Shown here one piece after another: positions 23,515-30,202 of a DNA stretch of 40,732 nucleotides. The DNA lies in the IMG/VR virus record IMGVR_UViG_3300029319_000132, positions 1 through 40,732 of that record. One strand, given 5' to 3'. Source of the DNA: a virus. The position numbers were made by a program, and so were the translations under genes. Position 1 is the first letter of the stretch, and the number at the start of each line of letters is the position of its first letter. The notes beneath the pieces were generated by a model. The model saw only the letters and a list, made by a program, of their open reading frames with translations. It had not been told where the DNA came from and made no database searches.

Positions 23515-23626
23515 GAATCGAGAAAACTTTTTTCGGCCCGGGGGTTCAACCGGTGCAAATTGTGTGCCATGATTCGGGACCGGTTAATTTTGACCGGCCA
23601 CAAGCAATGCGAAGAAAGGAACCGCC

Positions 23627-24628
23627 ATGCTTGATCTTGTAACGACGAACGCCACCGACGCTGCTATCCGCAGGGGTGATGAAATATATGCTATCCACAA
23701 CAACCCGGCAGACGTGAGCCTGTTGGAGAAATTTGCAAAGGTGGAGCGGGTGCCGCTCGAAGCCGGATGTCCTGCTCCGTGGAACGATGCGGACATAATG
23801 ACGAACCGACCCGTCGAGGGTTATTCCGCATTGTATAACCGGGCAACCGATAGCCTTCTGGATGTCCGGCCAGTGTCCCGGCACTATGCCCTAATTCCAC
23901 ATGATACGCTCTTTGCGAAACAGGCCGAGCTGCTGGCGGCGTCTCCGCTGCCGAGCGATAACGTCACCGTGACTGATCGAATCTATGGCTATGGTAAACG
24001 GGTGCATCGCACTGTGGTTTTCCATGACCTTAACACAGAGACCCGGACCCGGACCGGCAAGCCTGACCGCGTCGAGTGTCGCATGGACATTTTCAACAGT
24101 GTCGATCTGTCATGGGCCTTTCAGGTTTTCTCGGGAGCCTACCGGGACCTTTGCCGGAACTCTTTGGTATTCGGCGGCGAGAAATCCTACCATCAACGCA
24201 AAATCCACAAGGGGCATATATCGATCGACGCCATGATTGAAAAGGCATCAATGGGCCTTGATATGTGGACGAACAACCGGGACCAGATGGAAATCTGGCG
24301 GAATTCCCACTGCTCGGAATTCGACTTTCAGCGGATGTTAAAGCAATCGATCTGCCGCAAGAATACCCGGGCGGCAAAGCACGACGAGACGCTTGCAATC
24401 AACGAAAGCAAACTGAACTGGCTGCTCGAGCGGTTCAAGGAAGAGACGCCCGAATTGGGGACGACCCTGTGGGCGGCTTACAACGCCTTGACCCACTACG
24501 CCACCCACCTGCCGGGAACCCAGACGCGAAACGCTAACAAGGAACTGGTGGCGACCCGGCGCAATGACGAGGTGCGGGCCGTGATCGGTTCTAGCTTCTG
24601 GCGGGGCCTTGAACGGTCTGCGGCATAG
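23627..24628 (+). CDS. DUF932-family protein
   Basis: A 333-residue protein of the DUF932 family, found in phages and plasmids. Family landmarks visible are an early segment with VRPVSRHYALIPHDTLF (about residues 86-103), a central part with RVECRMDIFNSVDLSWAFQVF and YRDLCRNSLVFGG, and the helical region IEKASMGLDMWTNNRDQMEI. The family's biochemical role is unsettled; members often sit near nucleases, antirestriction genes or CRISPR loci. ATG 23627 follows the leader GAAAGGAACCGCC, matching 15 of 16 bases of the leader at 22491. It is the largest gene of the GC-rich island and looks intact. Confidence 0.9.
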   Translation: MLDLVTTNATDAAIRRGDEIYAIHNNPADVSLLEKFAKVERVPLEAGCPAPWNDADIMTNRPVEGYSALYNRATDSLLDVRPVSRHYALIPHDTLFAKQAELLAASPLPSDNVTVTDRIYGYGKRVHRTVVFHDLNTETRTRTGKPDRVECRMDIFNSVDLSWAFQVFSGAYRDLCRNSLVFGGEKSYHQRKIHKGHISIDAMIEKASMGLDMWTNNRDQMEIWRNSHCSEFDFQRMLKQSICRKNTRAAKHDETLAINESKLNWLLERFKEETPELGTTLWAAYNALTHYATHLPGTQTRNANKELVATRRNDEVRAVIGSSFWRGLERSAA

Positions 24629-24655
24629 CTTCTGAGGAAAGGGGGAACCACCCGG

Positions 24656-24736
24656 ATGGAAGCCTTGTATATCATCTATCGCACCGTGACTGTGGTGCTG
24701 CTTTGCCTGCTAATCTGGGCATTCTTCATCGTGTAA
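24656..24736 (+). CDS. 26-residue membrane peptide
   Basis: ATG 24656 to TAA 24736 encodes a peptide that is almost entirely one hydrophobic helix (TVTVVLLCLLIWAFFIV after a short MEALYIIYR start). A strong GGAAAGGGGGAACC box precedes it and the next gene's leader begins right after its stop, so it fits neatly in the operon. Such peptides can be toxins, regulators of membrane proteins, or antiholins. Its identity rests on spacing, ribosome-binding site and composition only. Confidence 0.55.
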   Translation: MEALYIIYRTVTVVLLCLLIWAFFIV

Positions 24737-24754
24737 AGGAAAGGAACCGAAACG

Positions 24755-25159
24755 ATGCAATATGATCCGAAACTAATCGCCGACTTTGTCGAGCTTGTTA
24801 AAGCCTTCGAGGGGACCGTCCGTGCTGACGAGCGCAAACGCCTCTTAGCTAAATTCCGGGGACGCTTCCCGGCAACCGGCAATGAGACCGGCATGCACGG
24901 GGAGCCTCTCGGCTCGCTGCCGAAATCCGGCCCGCTGCCGAACGACTTGAACAACACCCATTACCAGCTTATCAGGTGGCTTTCGGGTGGCACGTTTATG
25001 GCGGTGCCGACACTGGCGGGCCATCTCGGCATCAAGAAAGAGTCGGTCTATCACTATCTGTCCGGCTTGAAAAAGGCAGGCTATCAGCTTGAGGTGAGAT
25101 CGACCGGCAACCGCAAGGGTGGATATATCAATATCTACCGGCTTGCACAGTCTGCATAG
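24755..25159 (+). CDS. Winged-helix DNA-binding protein (probable island regulator)
   Basis: A 134-residue protein with a charged helical N-terminus (residues 1-40), a Gly/Pro-rich linker, and a C-terminal winged helix-turn-helix. In the latter, TLAGHLGIKKESVYHYLSGL (about residues 85-105) is the helix-turn-helix and YQLEVRSTGNRKGGYINIYR supplies the basic wing. It probably binds DNA and may regulate the island, whose repeated boxes are candidate targets. It starts behind the third copy of the GAAAGGAACCG leader. No ligand domain is recognised. Confidence 0.78.
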   Translation: MQYDPKLIADFVELVKAFEGTVRADERKRLLAKFRGRFPATGNETGMHGEPLGSLPKSGPLPNDLNNTHYQLIRWLSGGTFMAVPTLAGHLGIKKESVYHYLSGLKKAGYQLEVRSTGNRKGGYINIYRLAQSA

Positions 25160-25226
25160 GTTGTGCTTATAATGTGGGGCGGGCGCGGTTGCCCGCCTCA
25201 ATCTCTAGGTAAAAGGAATCTTAACA

Positions 25227-25451
25227 ATGCAAAGCACGATCAAAAACGAACTGACTACATCCGAAGCCGCAGATGTTTTCGCTGTCACCGAGCATGAAAT
25301 CCGGGTGCTGCGTCATCATCTCGATGCGATCCAGAACCAGATCAGGGGGCTTGAGTCGTTCATGGATTCAATGGGCTTCACCAGCTACATCGGCAGCAAT
25401 TCACCCCGTTCTATCAAGGTGGCTGAATATAAGGTGAAGATCGAAGATTAA
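25227..25451 (+). CDS. Small hypothetical protein, last gene of the island
   Basis: A 74-residue protein starting MQSTIKNELTTSEAADVFAV behind AAAAGGAATCTT. The middle (EIRVLRHHLDAIQNQIRGLE) is an amphipathic helix likely to form a coiled coil; the C-terminal part is strand-like with charged residues. No family is recognised. It lies 67 bases after the winged-helix gene and about 55 bases before a strong terminator, so it closes the transcription unit. Confidence 0.68.
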   Translation: MQSTIKNELTTSEAADVFAVTEHEIRVLRHHLDAIQNQIRGLESFMDSMGFTSYIGSNSPRSIKVAEYKVKIED

Positions 25452-25502
25452 GGAATCCGCCTGCCGGTGGGGCGGTAATACCCCGGCTTCCTCCCTTACC
25501 TT

Positions 25503-25537
25503 GGCCCCCGTCCTTTGTGGCGGGGGTTCTTTTTTAT
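25503..25537 (+). terminator. Strong intrinsic terminator closing the early/island region
   Basis: GGCCCCCG (25503-25510), a 10-base loop and CGGGGG (25521-25526) form a GC stem followed by TTCTTTTTTAT. It ends rightward transcription before the intergenic region. Confidence 0.88.
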
Positions 25538-25901
25538 GGCCTGCCGGGTTTATTGCTGGGCGGGCTTTGTTATTGCTGGGGAAACTGGCGGCTGATGGTT
25601 GCGGGGATTGCTGCGCTTTTTGGCCTCGGCGGGCCTCTTAAATGTTTACCGGCATGACAAATCAGCAACGCGGGTGCGCGTGCGCGGGTGTGCATGTGTG
25701 GTTGCCGGGACTGGTTGCCGGGGTTGATGACCCGGCAGGCGTCCTCACCACCTCGGCGATGCGGGACAAATGGAAAAAAATCGGCTGGCGCACGGGTGCG
25801 CGAGGGCCACCGGGGACCCCCGTACATTGTCTAGCAGTCTCGACATATTTTTTGTATTTTTAGGTTACCTGTATGGACTTCCCGGCAACCTGTTAGGGAC
25901 C
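25538..25901. other. GC-rich stretch without a convincing gene
   Basis: About 360 bases with no reading frame that I accept on either strand. It contains alternating GC/GT runs near 25671-25700, a hairpin GCCGGGGTTGATGACCCGGC at 25717-25736 (6-bp stem) and box E at 25654. Composition falls to AT-rich after about 25830. It may be residue from island insertion. Confidence 0.55.
25654..25672 (+). repeat. Island repeat box E, degenerate copy at the right edge
   Basis: ATGACAAATCAGCAACGCG matches box C at 15 of 19 positions, including the first eight. It lies about 3.3 kb from box A, near the right edge of the GC-rich stretch, and in its own frame encodes MTNQQR. Confidence 0.55.
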
Positions 25902-25979
25902 AAAAAGGCTCCCAGCGGGGGGAGCCGCGAACCTGTAAGGGAGGATTGGGGGGATATAGGGTGTATCCCCGGCGGGCTT
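25902..25979 (-). ncRNA. Predicted phage small RNA, about 78 nt
   Basis: Read on the minus strand, a promoter (26014-25986) would start transcription near 25979. The RNA begins AAGCCCGCC, then folds GGGGATA-CACCCTA-TATCCCC (7-bp stem). An apparently single-stranded linker follows, containing ACAGGTTCGCGG. The RNA ends with GGCTCCC-CCCGCT-GGGAGCC followed by TTTTT, a standard intrinsic terminator. The same hairpin on the plus strand has no T run, so it is directional. No protein is encoded. The locus lies in a dedicated gap between the island terminator and the late promoter. The linker is a candidate seed for pairing with other RNAs. The prediction rests on promoter, fold and terminator seen in the sequence; no family is recognised. 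Confidence 0.65.
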
Positions 25980-25985
25980 AACGCC

Positions 25986-26014
25986 AGTGTACAGTCAGAT
26001 TTCGCATTTGTCAA
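25986..26014 (-). promoter_or_regulatory. Promoter of the predicted small RNA
   Basis: Minus-strand TTGACA (26014-26009), 17-base spacer, TACACT (25991-25986). The -35 is perfect and shares GGTTGACA with the divergent late promoter, forming an 8-bp inverted repeat (26009-26016 and 26043-26050). Confidence 0.65.
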
Positions 26015-26044
26015 CCTTTTTCTTGCTTTTTCATCACTTTTGGG

Positions 26045-26073
26045 TTGACAGGACAGGTAACTAGCCCTAAACT
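26045..26073 (+). promoter_or_regulatory. Late promoter upstream of the packaging genes
   Basis: TTGACA (26045-26050), 17-base spacer, TAAACT (26068-26073), about 25 bases before the ribosome-binding site AAGGAG of the first late gene. The TTGACAGG -35 is the same as at 20940. It is the only clear promoter seen in front of terminase. Confidence 0.65.
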
Positions 26074-26099
26074 AATGGGTTGCAAGGAGAATTTTACCC

Positions 26100-26294
26100 A
26101 TGTTCGAAGCAATGTTACTGGTTTGTGCCCTAGCAACCCCCGACAAGTGCGTCAGATTCGACGACACACGCGGTCCGTACCAGACATACGAGCAATGTAA
26201 GGAGCGTTCGTACGAAATGGCGGAGGGTGTTGCCCAAATGTTTCCTGTTCCGGCTACCTACAGCTTCAAATGTATAGAAAGAGACTTCACATGA
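26100..26294 (+). CDS. Small exported cysteine-containing protein
   Basis: A 64-residue protein behind GCAAGGAGAATTTTACCC. The N-terminus (MFEAMLLVCALATPDKC) is a short hydrophobic export-like segment. Four cysteines are spaced along the chain (CALA, DKCVRF, YEQCKER, FKCIERD), suggesting disulphides in the periplasm. Layout resembles the exported protein at 20399. It is the first gene after the late promoter and overlaps terS by ATGA, an unusual place for such a protein. Function is unknown. Confidence 0.68.
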   Translation: MFEAMLLVCALATPDKCVRFDDTRGPYQTYEQCKERSYEMAEGVAQMFPVPATYSFKCIERDFT

Positions 26295-26695
26295 ACCTCT
26301 TACCGCAGCAAAACAACCGTAAACCCGCCCTCACAGAGAAACAGGAAGCCTTTTTGGACGCCCTGTTCGACAATGGCGGCAACATACGGGCTGCAGCGGA
26401 GGTTGCTGGCTATGCAGAAGGCTCTATCAAGTGGCTCAAAGACCGCTTGGCCGACGAAATCATTGATCGGACCAAAACCGTGTTGGCGGGACAGTCCCTC
26501 AAGGCCGCGAACAAGCTAGTAAGCCTCGTAGACGCCCCTGACATCGAGCGCGGTGACGATCTGCGGATGAAAGCAGCCGAATCTGTTCTGAACCGCGTAG
26601 GTCTTGGCAGACAAGAGACCCTGAACCACAACGTACAGGCGGTTCACGGCGTTGTCCTGCTGCCGCCCAAGAAAGAAGTAGTCATAGATGGCTAG
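26291..26695 (+). CDS. terS: Terminase small subunit
   Basis: A 134-residue protein from ATG 26291 that probably recognises phage DNA for packaging. ALTEKQEAFLDALFDNGGNI followed by RAAAEVAGYAEGSIKWLKDR (about residues 17-55) is the helix-turn-helix of terminase small subunits. The next region is a helical oligomerisation segment (LAGQSLKAANKLVSLVD), and the tail has VVLLPPKKEVVIDG. The gene overlaps terL by 8 nt, the standard arrangement. The assignment rests on the motif, size and neighbour. Confidence 0.86.
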   Translation: MNLLPQQNNRKPALTEKQEAFLDALFDNGGNIRAAAEVAGYAEGSIKWLKDRLADEIIDRTKTVLAGQSLKAANKLVSLVDAPDIERGDDLRMKAAESVLNRVGLGRQETLNHNVQAVHGVVLLPPKKEVVIDG

Positions 26696-28424
26696 TAAGC
26701 CACGTAAACGCGTCCTAGTCCCACCTGACCCGGCGACTGTGGACAAGCCGCGAACTCGCGGCAGACCCAAGAAAGACCCGAACCAGCCCAAGGCTGAGTA
26801 CAAGCTCAGTGACAGGGAGCGGGCACGACGTTCCGTCCAGATGCGTCTTCGTAATGCGAAGAAGTCGGCAGCTACCCAGCAACAGAAAGCCGAATACAAA
26901 AAGAAAAAAGTAAAAAAGCTGACACAGTCAGCAGACAAGATAGAGAAGGCACTACAGGGTGAAAAAACTAGAGTCGTTGATCAAGGGGATTTGGAACACC
27001 TACCAAGCGCAGTGGGAGACCTTGTTGATGGTAGCCCAGTTATCTTTCAGCCAAATCCGGGACCTCAAGAAGAATTTCTTAGCGCGTCTGAGCAAGACGT
27101 ACTCTACGGCGGTGCTGCCGGGGGCGGTAAATCTTTCGCTCTCTTGGCCGATCCTCTGCGCTATTGTCATAACCCTAATCATCGTGGGCTTCTTCTTAGG
27201 CGTACTCTCGACGAACTAACAGAACTTATCGACAAGTCGAAACAATTATACCCGAAGGCATTCCCGGGAGCTACCTTCCGTGAGTCGAAGTCTACATGGG
27301 TTTTCCCCTCTGGTGCAACCATGTGGTTCACCTATCTCGACAGGGATAAGGACGTAACCCGCTTTCAGGGACAGGCATTCAACTGGATCGGCATAGATGA
27401 AATTACTCAGTATCCTTCGTCCTATGTCTGGGATTACCTGCGTTCTCGCCTTCGTTCTACTGATCCTGAACTCCAGCAACAGTTGTGCATGCGCTGCACA
27501 GCCAACCCCGGAGGAGTGGGTGGTTGGTGGGTCAAGAAGATGTACATTGATCACCGCGAACCAAACAAGCCTTTTGGTGCCTACGATATAGAAACTGGAA
27601 AGACGTTTGTGTGGCCCGACGGTCACAAAAAAGCAGGTCAGCCGCTGTTCTACCGCAAGTTTGTTCCTGCGCGGCTGACTGATAATCCCTACCTGATGGC
27701 AGACGGCCAGTACGAGGCCATGCTCAGGTCGCTCCCGGATGTCGAGCGTAGACGACTCCTAGAAGGGGATTGGGACGTGGCGGAGGGAGCGGCCTTCCCC
27801 GAGTTTTCGAGGTCTAGACATGTGGTCGAACATTTTGAACTTCCAACCAACTGGCCCCGTATTCGTGCGGCGGACTACGGCTACGCTAGTCCTTCGTGCG
27901 TTCTGTGGGGGGCTATTGACTGGGATAATAATATCTGGGTTTATCGCGAACTATATGCTAAACACTTGACAGCCGAGCAACTCGCTGATAAAATACTAGA
28001 AGCAGAAGAGTTAGACCCACTACCACACTACAACGTCCTAGACTCTTCTTGCTGGAATAAGACAGGCTTCGGTCCGTCCATTGCAGAGACAATGATGCGG
28101 GCTGGTGTTAGGTGGACTCCTTCGGACCGCAACCGTCTACAAGGAAAAATGGAAGTTCACAGGCGGCTTGCTGATGACCCCTACACCAACGAACCTCGTC
28201 TACGAATATTCTCTACGTGCAAGCATATCATAGCACAACTATCGGGCATACCTCTCTCCAAAACCAACAGTGAAGATGTAGACACGAAGGCAGAGGATCA
28301 TGCGTACGATGCGTTGCGCTATATGCTTATGACGCGCACGTCGGGATACAATTCTATACACAAAACACTTCAGGGCATCAAGGATCAGGCGTTTAGGCCG
28401 ATGGATGCTACATTCGGTTATTGA
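26688..28424 (+). CDS. terL: Terminase large subunit
   Basis: The packaging motor and nuclease, 578 residues. The ATPase shows Walker A YGGAAGGGKSF (about residues 140-150), Walker B WIGIDEI (233-239) and the coupling segment CTANPGG. The C-terminal nuclease has AADYGYASPSCVLW (Asp396) and DTKAEDHAYDALRY (Asp537 region). An N-terminal extension of about 110 residues, rich in Lys, Arg and Gln (RARRSVQMRLRNAKKSAATQ), is longer than in most terminases and probably disordered or a coiled coil. It acts at the portal to pump DNA into the prohead. The stop overlaps the next gene's ATG (TGATG). Confidence 0.97.
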   Translation: MASKPRKRVLVPPDPATVDKPRTRGRPKKDPNQPKAEYKLSDRERARRSVQMRLRNAKKSAATQQQKAEYKKKKVKKLTQSADKIEKALQGEKTRVVDQGDLEHLPSAVGDLVDGSPVIFQPNPGPQEEFLSASEQDVLYGGAAGGGKSFALLADPLRYCHNPNHRGLLLRRTLDELTELIDKSKQLYPKAFPGATFRESKSTWVFPSGATMWFTYLDRDKDVTRFQGQAFNWIGIDEITQYPSSYVWDYLRSRLRSTDPELQQQLCMRCTANPGGVGGWWVKKMYIDHREPNKPFGAYDIETGKTFVWPDGHKKAGQPLFYRKFVPARLTDNPYLMADGQYEAMLRSLPDVERRRLLEGDWDVAEGAAFPEFSRSRHVVEHFELPTNWPRIRAADYGYASPSCVLWGAIDWDNNIWVYRELYAKHLTAEQLADKILEAEELDPLPHYNVLDSSCWNKTGFGPSIAETMMRAGVRWTPSDRNRLQGKMEVHRRLADDPYTNEPRLRIFSTCKHIIAQLSGIPLSKTNSEDVDTKAEDHAYDALRYMLMTRTSGYNSIHKTLQGIKDQAFRPMDATFGY

Positions 28425-30187
28425 TGGCAAAGAATCTTCAAACAGGTGCAAGTTATAAACCTCTCGCGGAAACTCTTGACCCGCGAATTGCTACTCTGCG
28501 TGACATCATAGAAGCTCATGCAAGTAGGTCTACTGTGAAAGATGGTGCCCAAACTTTCATATCCGCTTTTACAGGCAAGACTCAATTTGCCCCTATTTTT
28601 AAAGACTATCTAGATCGTCCTGCAGTAGACTTCGTAGAGACTTTTGCAGATGACGAAACAAATCCTCTCGTAAAAGTATACGAGAAAAATGAAAAGGTCA
28701 ATCCCCGTCGGGACATGTATTCTCGCGTGGGTGCCATAGAATTTCACATCAAAGATCAGCTTACTCGTGTAGGAGCTTTGGAAGAATTGTTTCCTGAAGG
28801 TATGCCTATGGCTACCGATAGGGTTGTTCGTCCGGACAAGCCAAAAGCAAAAGCACGTCGTTACAGTTACAATCCCGGTCTCATGGGAGAGTGGCTCACC
28901 GCACTAGATGAATACGGTCGCAAAAATCCAAAAGACATTGGCATCGTAAAAGCCCTAGAGGCACAAGCGCATATGGGATTGCGTACGGGAGAGATTATGA
29001 ATGCCCCAGCGAGTGCTTTTGTCCCTCCTGAAAAACGCAGTGCATCGTGGGGATTTTTTCTTGACACGGATACGCCGGGCGTCAAGATGGATGAAAACTT
29101 AAACATTGCAGTTGGTCCTCGCACATATAACATTTTACAACATGCACTTAATGTGAGTCCAGCGAATGATCGTAATCTTTTTGTAAATCCTAACGGTTCT
29201 CCTATTGGAAAGGGGGAGATGACCCGCGTTGCCAAGCTGATCAAAGTTCCCGGGATTATGACTGACGAACTTACGGGGCAAAAGCTAGACAATCTTCAAG
29301 AAGCATATGATCTTCGTCGCATGTGGGTGACCTTGGCTCTTAATGAGTTCCCGGGACAGGGAGACAGGGTTGGTGCGGCTCAAGGTCGTGCCGTTGGTGC
29401 GGTCACTAAAGGCGGTGGTGCAGTCAAGGAGTATTATTCGCCTAGTCGAGGTTTTTACGGAAAAGAAGCCACGACTGTGCCGAACGTCATGGACGAGTGG
29501 TTATTCGAGGCCCGTACAGAAGAACTTCCCGCCGCCTCTCGCCCGCCAAAAGGACAGCGTGTTTCTTACGCTACGGATTTTGTAGTTAGTGATCCTGTGT
29601 TTGAGCCTGCTGATGCCCCCATCAAAATGGGAGACTTGACGGCACGTTACGTTGAACCTGCGCCAAAGACAGAAGTGATACGCCCGGACAAACCTCCGAC
29701 AGTTTCCGAGCCTACTCCTACAGTCACTACAGACTCCCCTGATCCCAAGTCCATGAACGACCTGACTCCCGAGCTACAAGAAAAGTTAGGCAAGGGCGGG
29801 TTTGACTTGGATGCGTTCCTCAAAGGTGTTGGTAAAAAAGTGGGTGTCGCCGCTCTCATTGAAACAGGAAGACAGTTTGTTGAGGCCCCTCTTGAAACAG
29901 GCGCAGCCTTGGCTCAAGAGTATGGCATGGAAGCGGCAGCACTTGCGGCACGGGCACCCGCCTCAGTTGCGGCGGCTGTTCCTATGATCATGCAGCCGAC
30001 CGCTATCACAGGCGGCGAAATGACTCCGGAAGCACGGATGGAAGCTGCAGCTATGGAACCGGCTAACATGCTCGATGAAAGCACAGAAGATATGGAACGG
30101 ATGGCAATCGCTGATGCCGGATTCGTTTCACGAAACAGGGAACCTGAAACCTCCCCTGCCCCCGAAGCAGGTTTCATCACTCGTTAA
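28424..30187 (+). CDS. Virion-cluster protein with a tyrosine-recombinase-like domain
   Basis: A 587-residue protein encoded between terL and portal. Residues 150-345 follow the integrase pattern: AQAHMGLRTGEIMN (Arg187, box I), a Lys in TPGVKMDENLNIAVG, RTYNILQHAL...DRNLFVNPNGSPI, EAYDLRRMWVTLAL in the place of HDLRRTFAT (Tyr295, Arg298), and VKEYYSP (Tyr337/338). The first His of box II is Tyr and the LGH motif is degraded, so activity is uncertain. Residues 60-140 could be a core-binding helical domain. The C-terminal 240 residues are Pro-rich, then Ala-rich and hydrophobic (residues 505-545), ending DAGFVSRNREPE...EAGFITR, similar to tails of the other virion proteins. It is coupled to terL by TGATG. 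It could be a virion-borne recombinase or a structural protein that reused the fold. Confidence 0.72.
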   Translation: MAKNLQTGASYKPLAETLDPRIATLRDIIEAHASRSTVKDGAQTFISAFTGKTQFAPIFKDYLDRPAVDFVETFADDETNPLVKVYEKNEKVNPRRDMYSRVGAIEFHIKDQLTRVGALEELFPEGMPMATDRVVRPDKPKAKARRYSYNPGLMGEWLTALDEYGRKNPKDIGIVKALEAQAHMGLRTGEIMNAPASAFVPPEKRSASWGFFLDTDTPGVKMDENLNIAVGPRTYNILQHALNVSPANDRNLFVNPNGSPIGKGEMTRVAKLIKVPGIMTDELTGQKLDNLQEAYDLRRMWVTLALNEFPGQGDRVGAAQGRAVGAVTKGGGAVKEYYSPSRGFYGKEATTVPNVMDEWLFEARTEELPAASRPPKGQRVSYATDFVVSDPVFEPADAPIKMGDLTARYVEPAPKTEVIRPDKPPTVSEPTPTVTTDSPDPKSMNDLTPELQEKLGKGGFDLDAFLKGVGKKVGVAALIETGRQFVEAPLETGAALAQEYGMEAAALAARAPASVAAAVPMIMQPTAITGGEMTPEARMEAAAMEPANMLDESTEDMERMAIADAGFVSRNREPETSPAPEAGFITR

Positions 30188-30202
30188 TTTGGGAGAAGAC
30201 CA

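Noticed and set aside
23384-23572. 62-codon frame beginning in box D
   Set aside because: After MTKKPRYIFW the sequence is Gly/Arg-rich with no ribosome-binding site, and the hairpin in this stretch is a better explanation. It could be the remnant of a gene start.
25642-25863. 73-codon frame in the gap after the island terminator
   Set aside because: It lies downstream of a strong terminator, has no ribosome-binding site, and encodes a Gly/Pro/Cys-rich sequence typical of GC-rich non-coding DNA.
28424-30187. Calling the recombinase-like protein a functional integrase and the phage temperate
   Set aside because: No attP-like site, excisionase or repressor is recognised, catalytic residues are partly changed, and the gene is in the late cluster.
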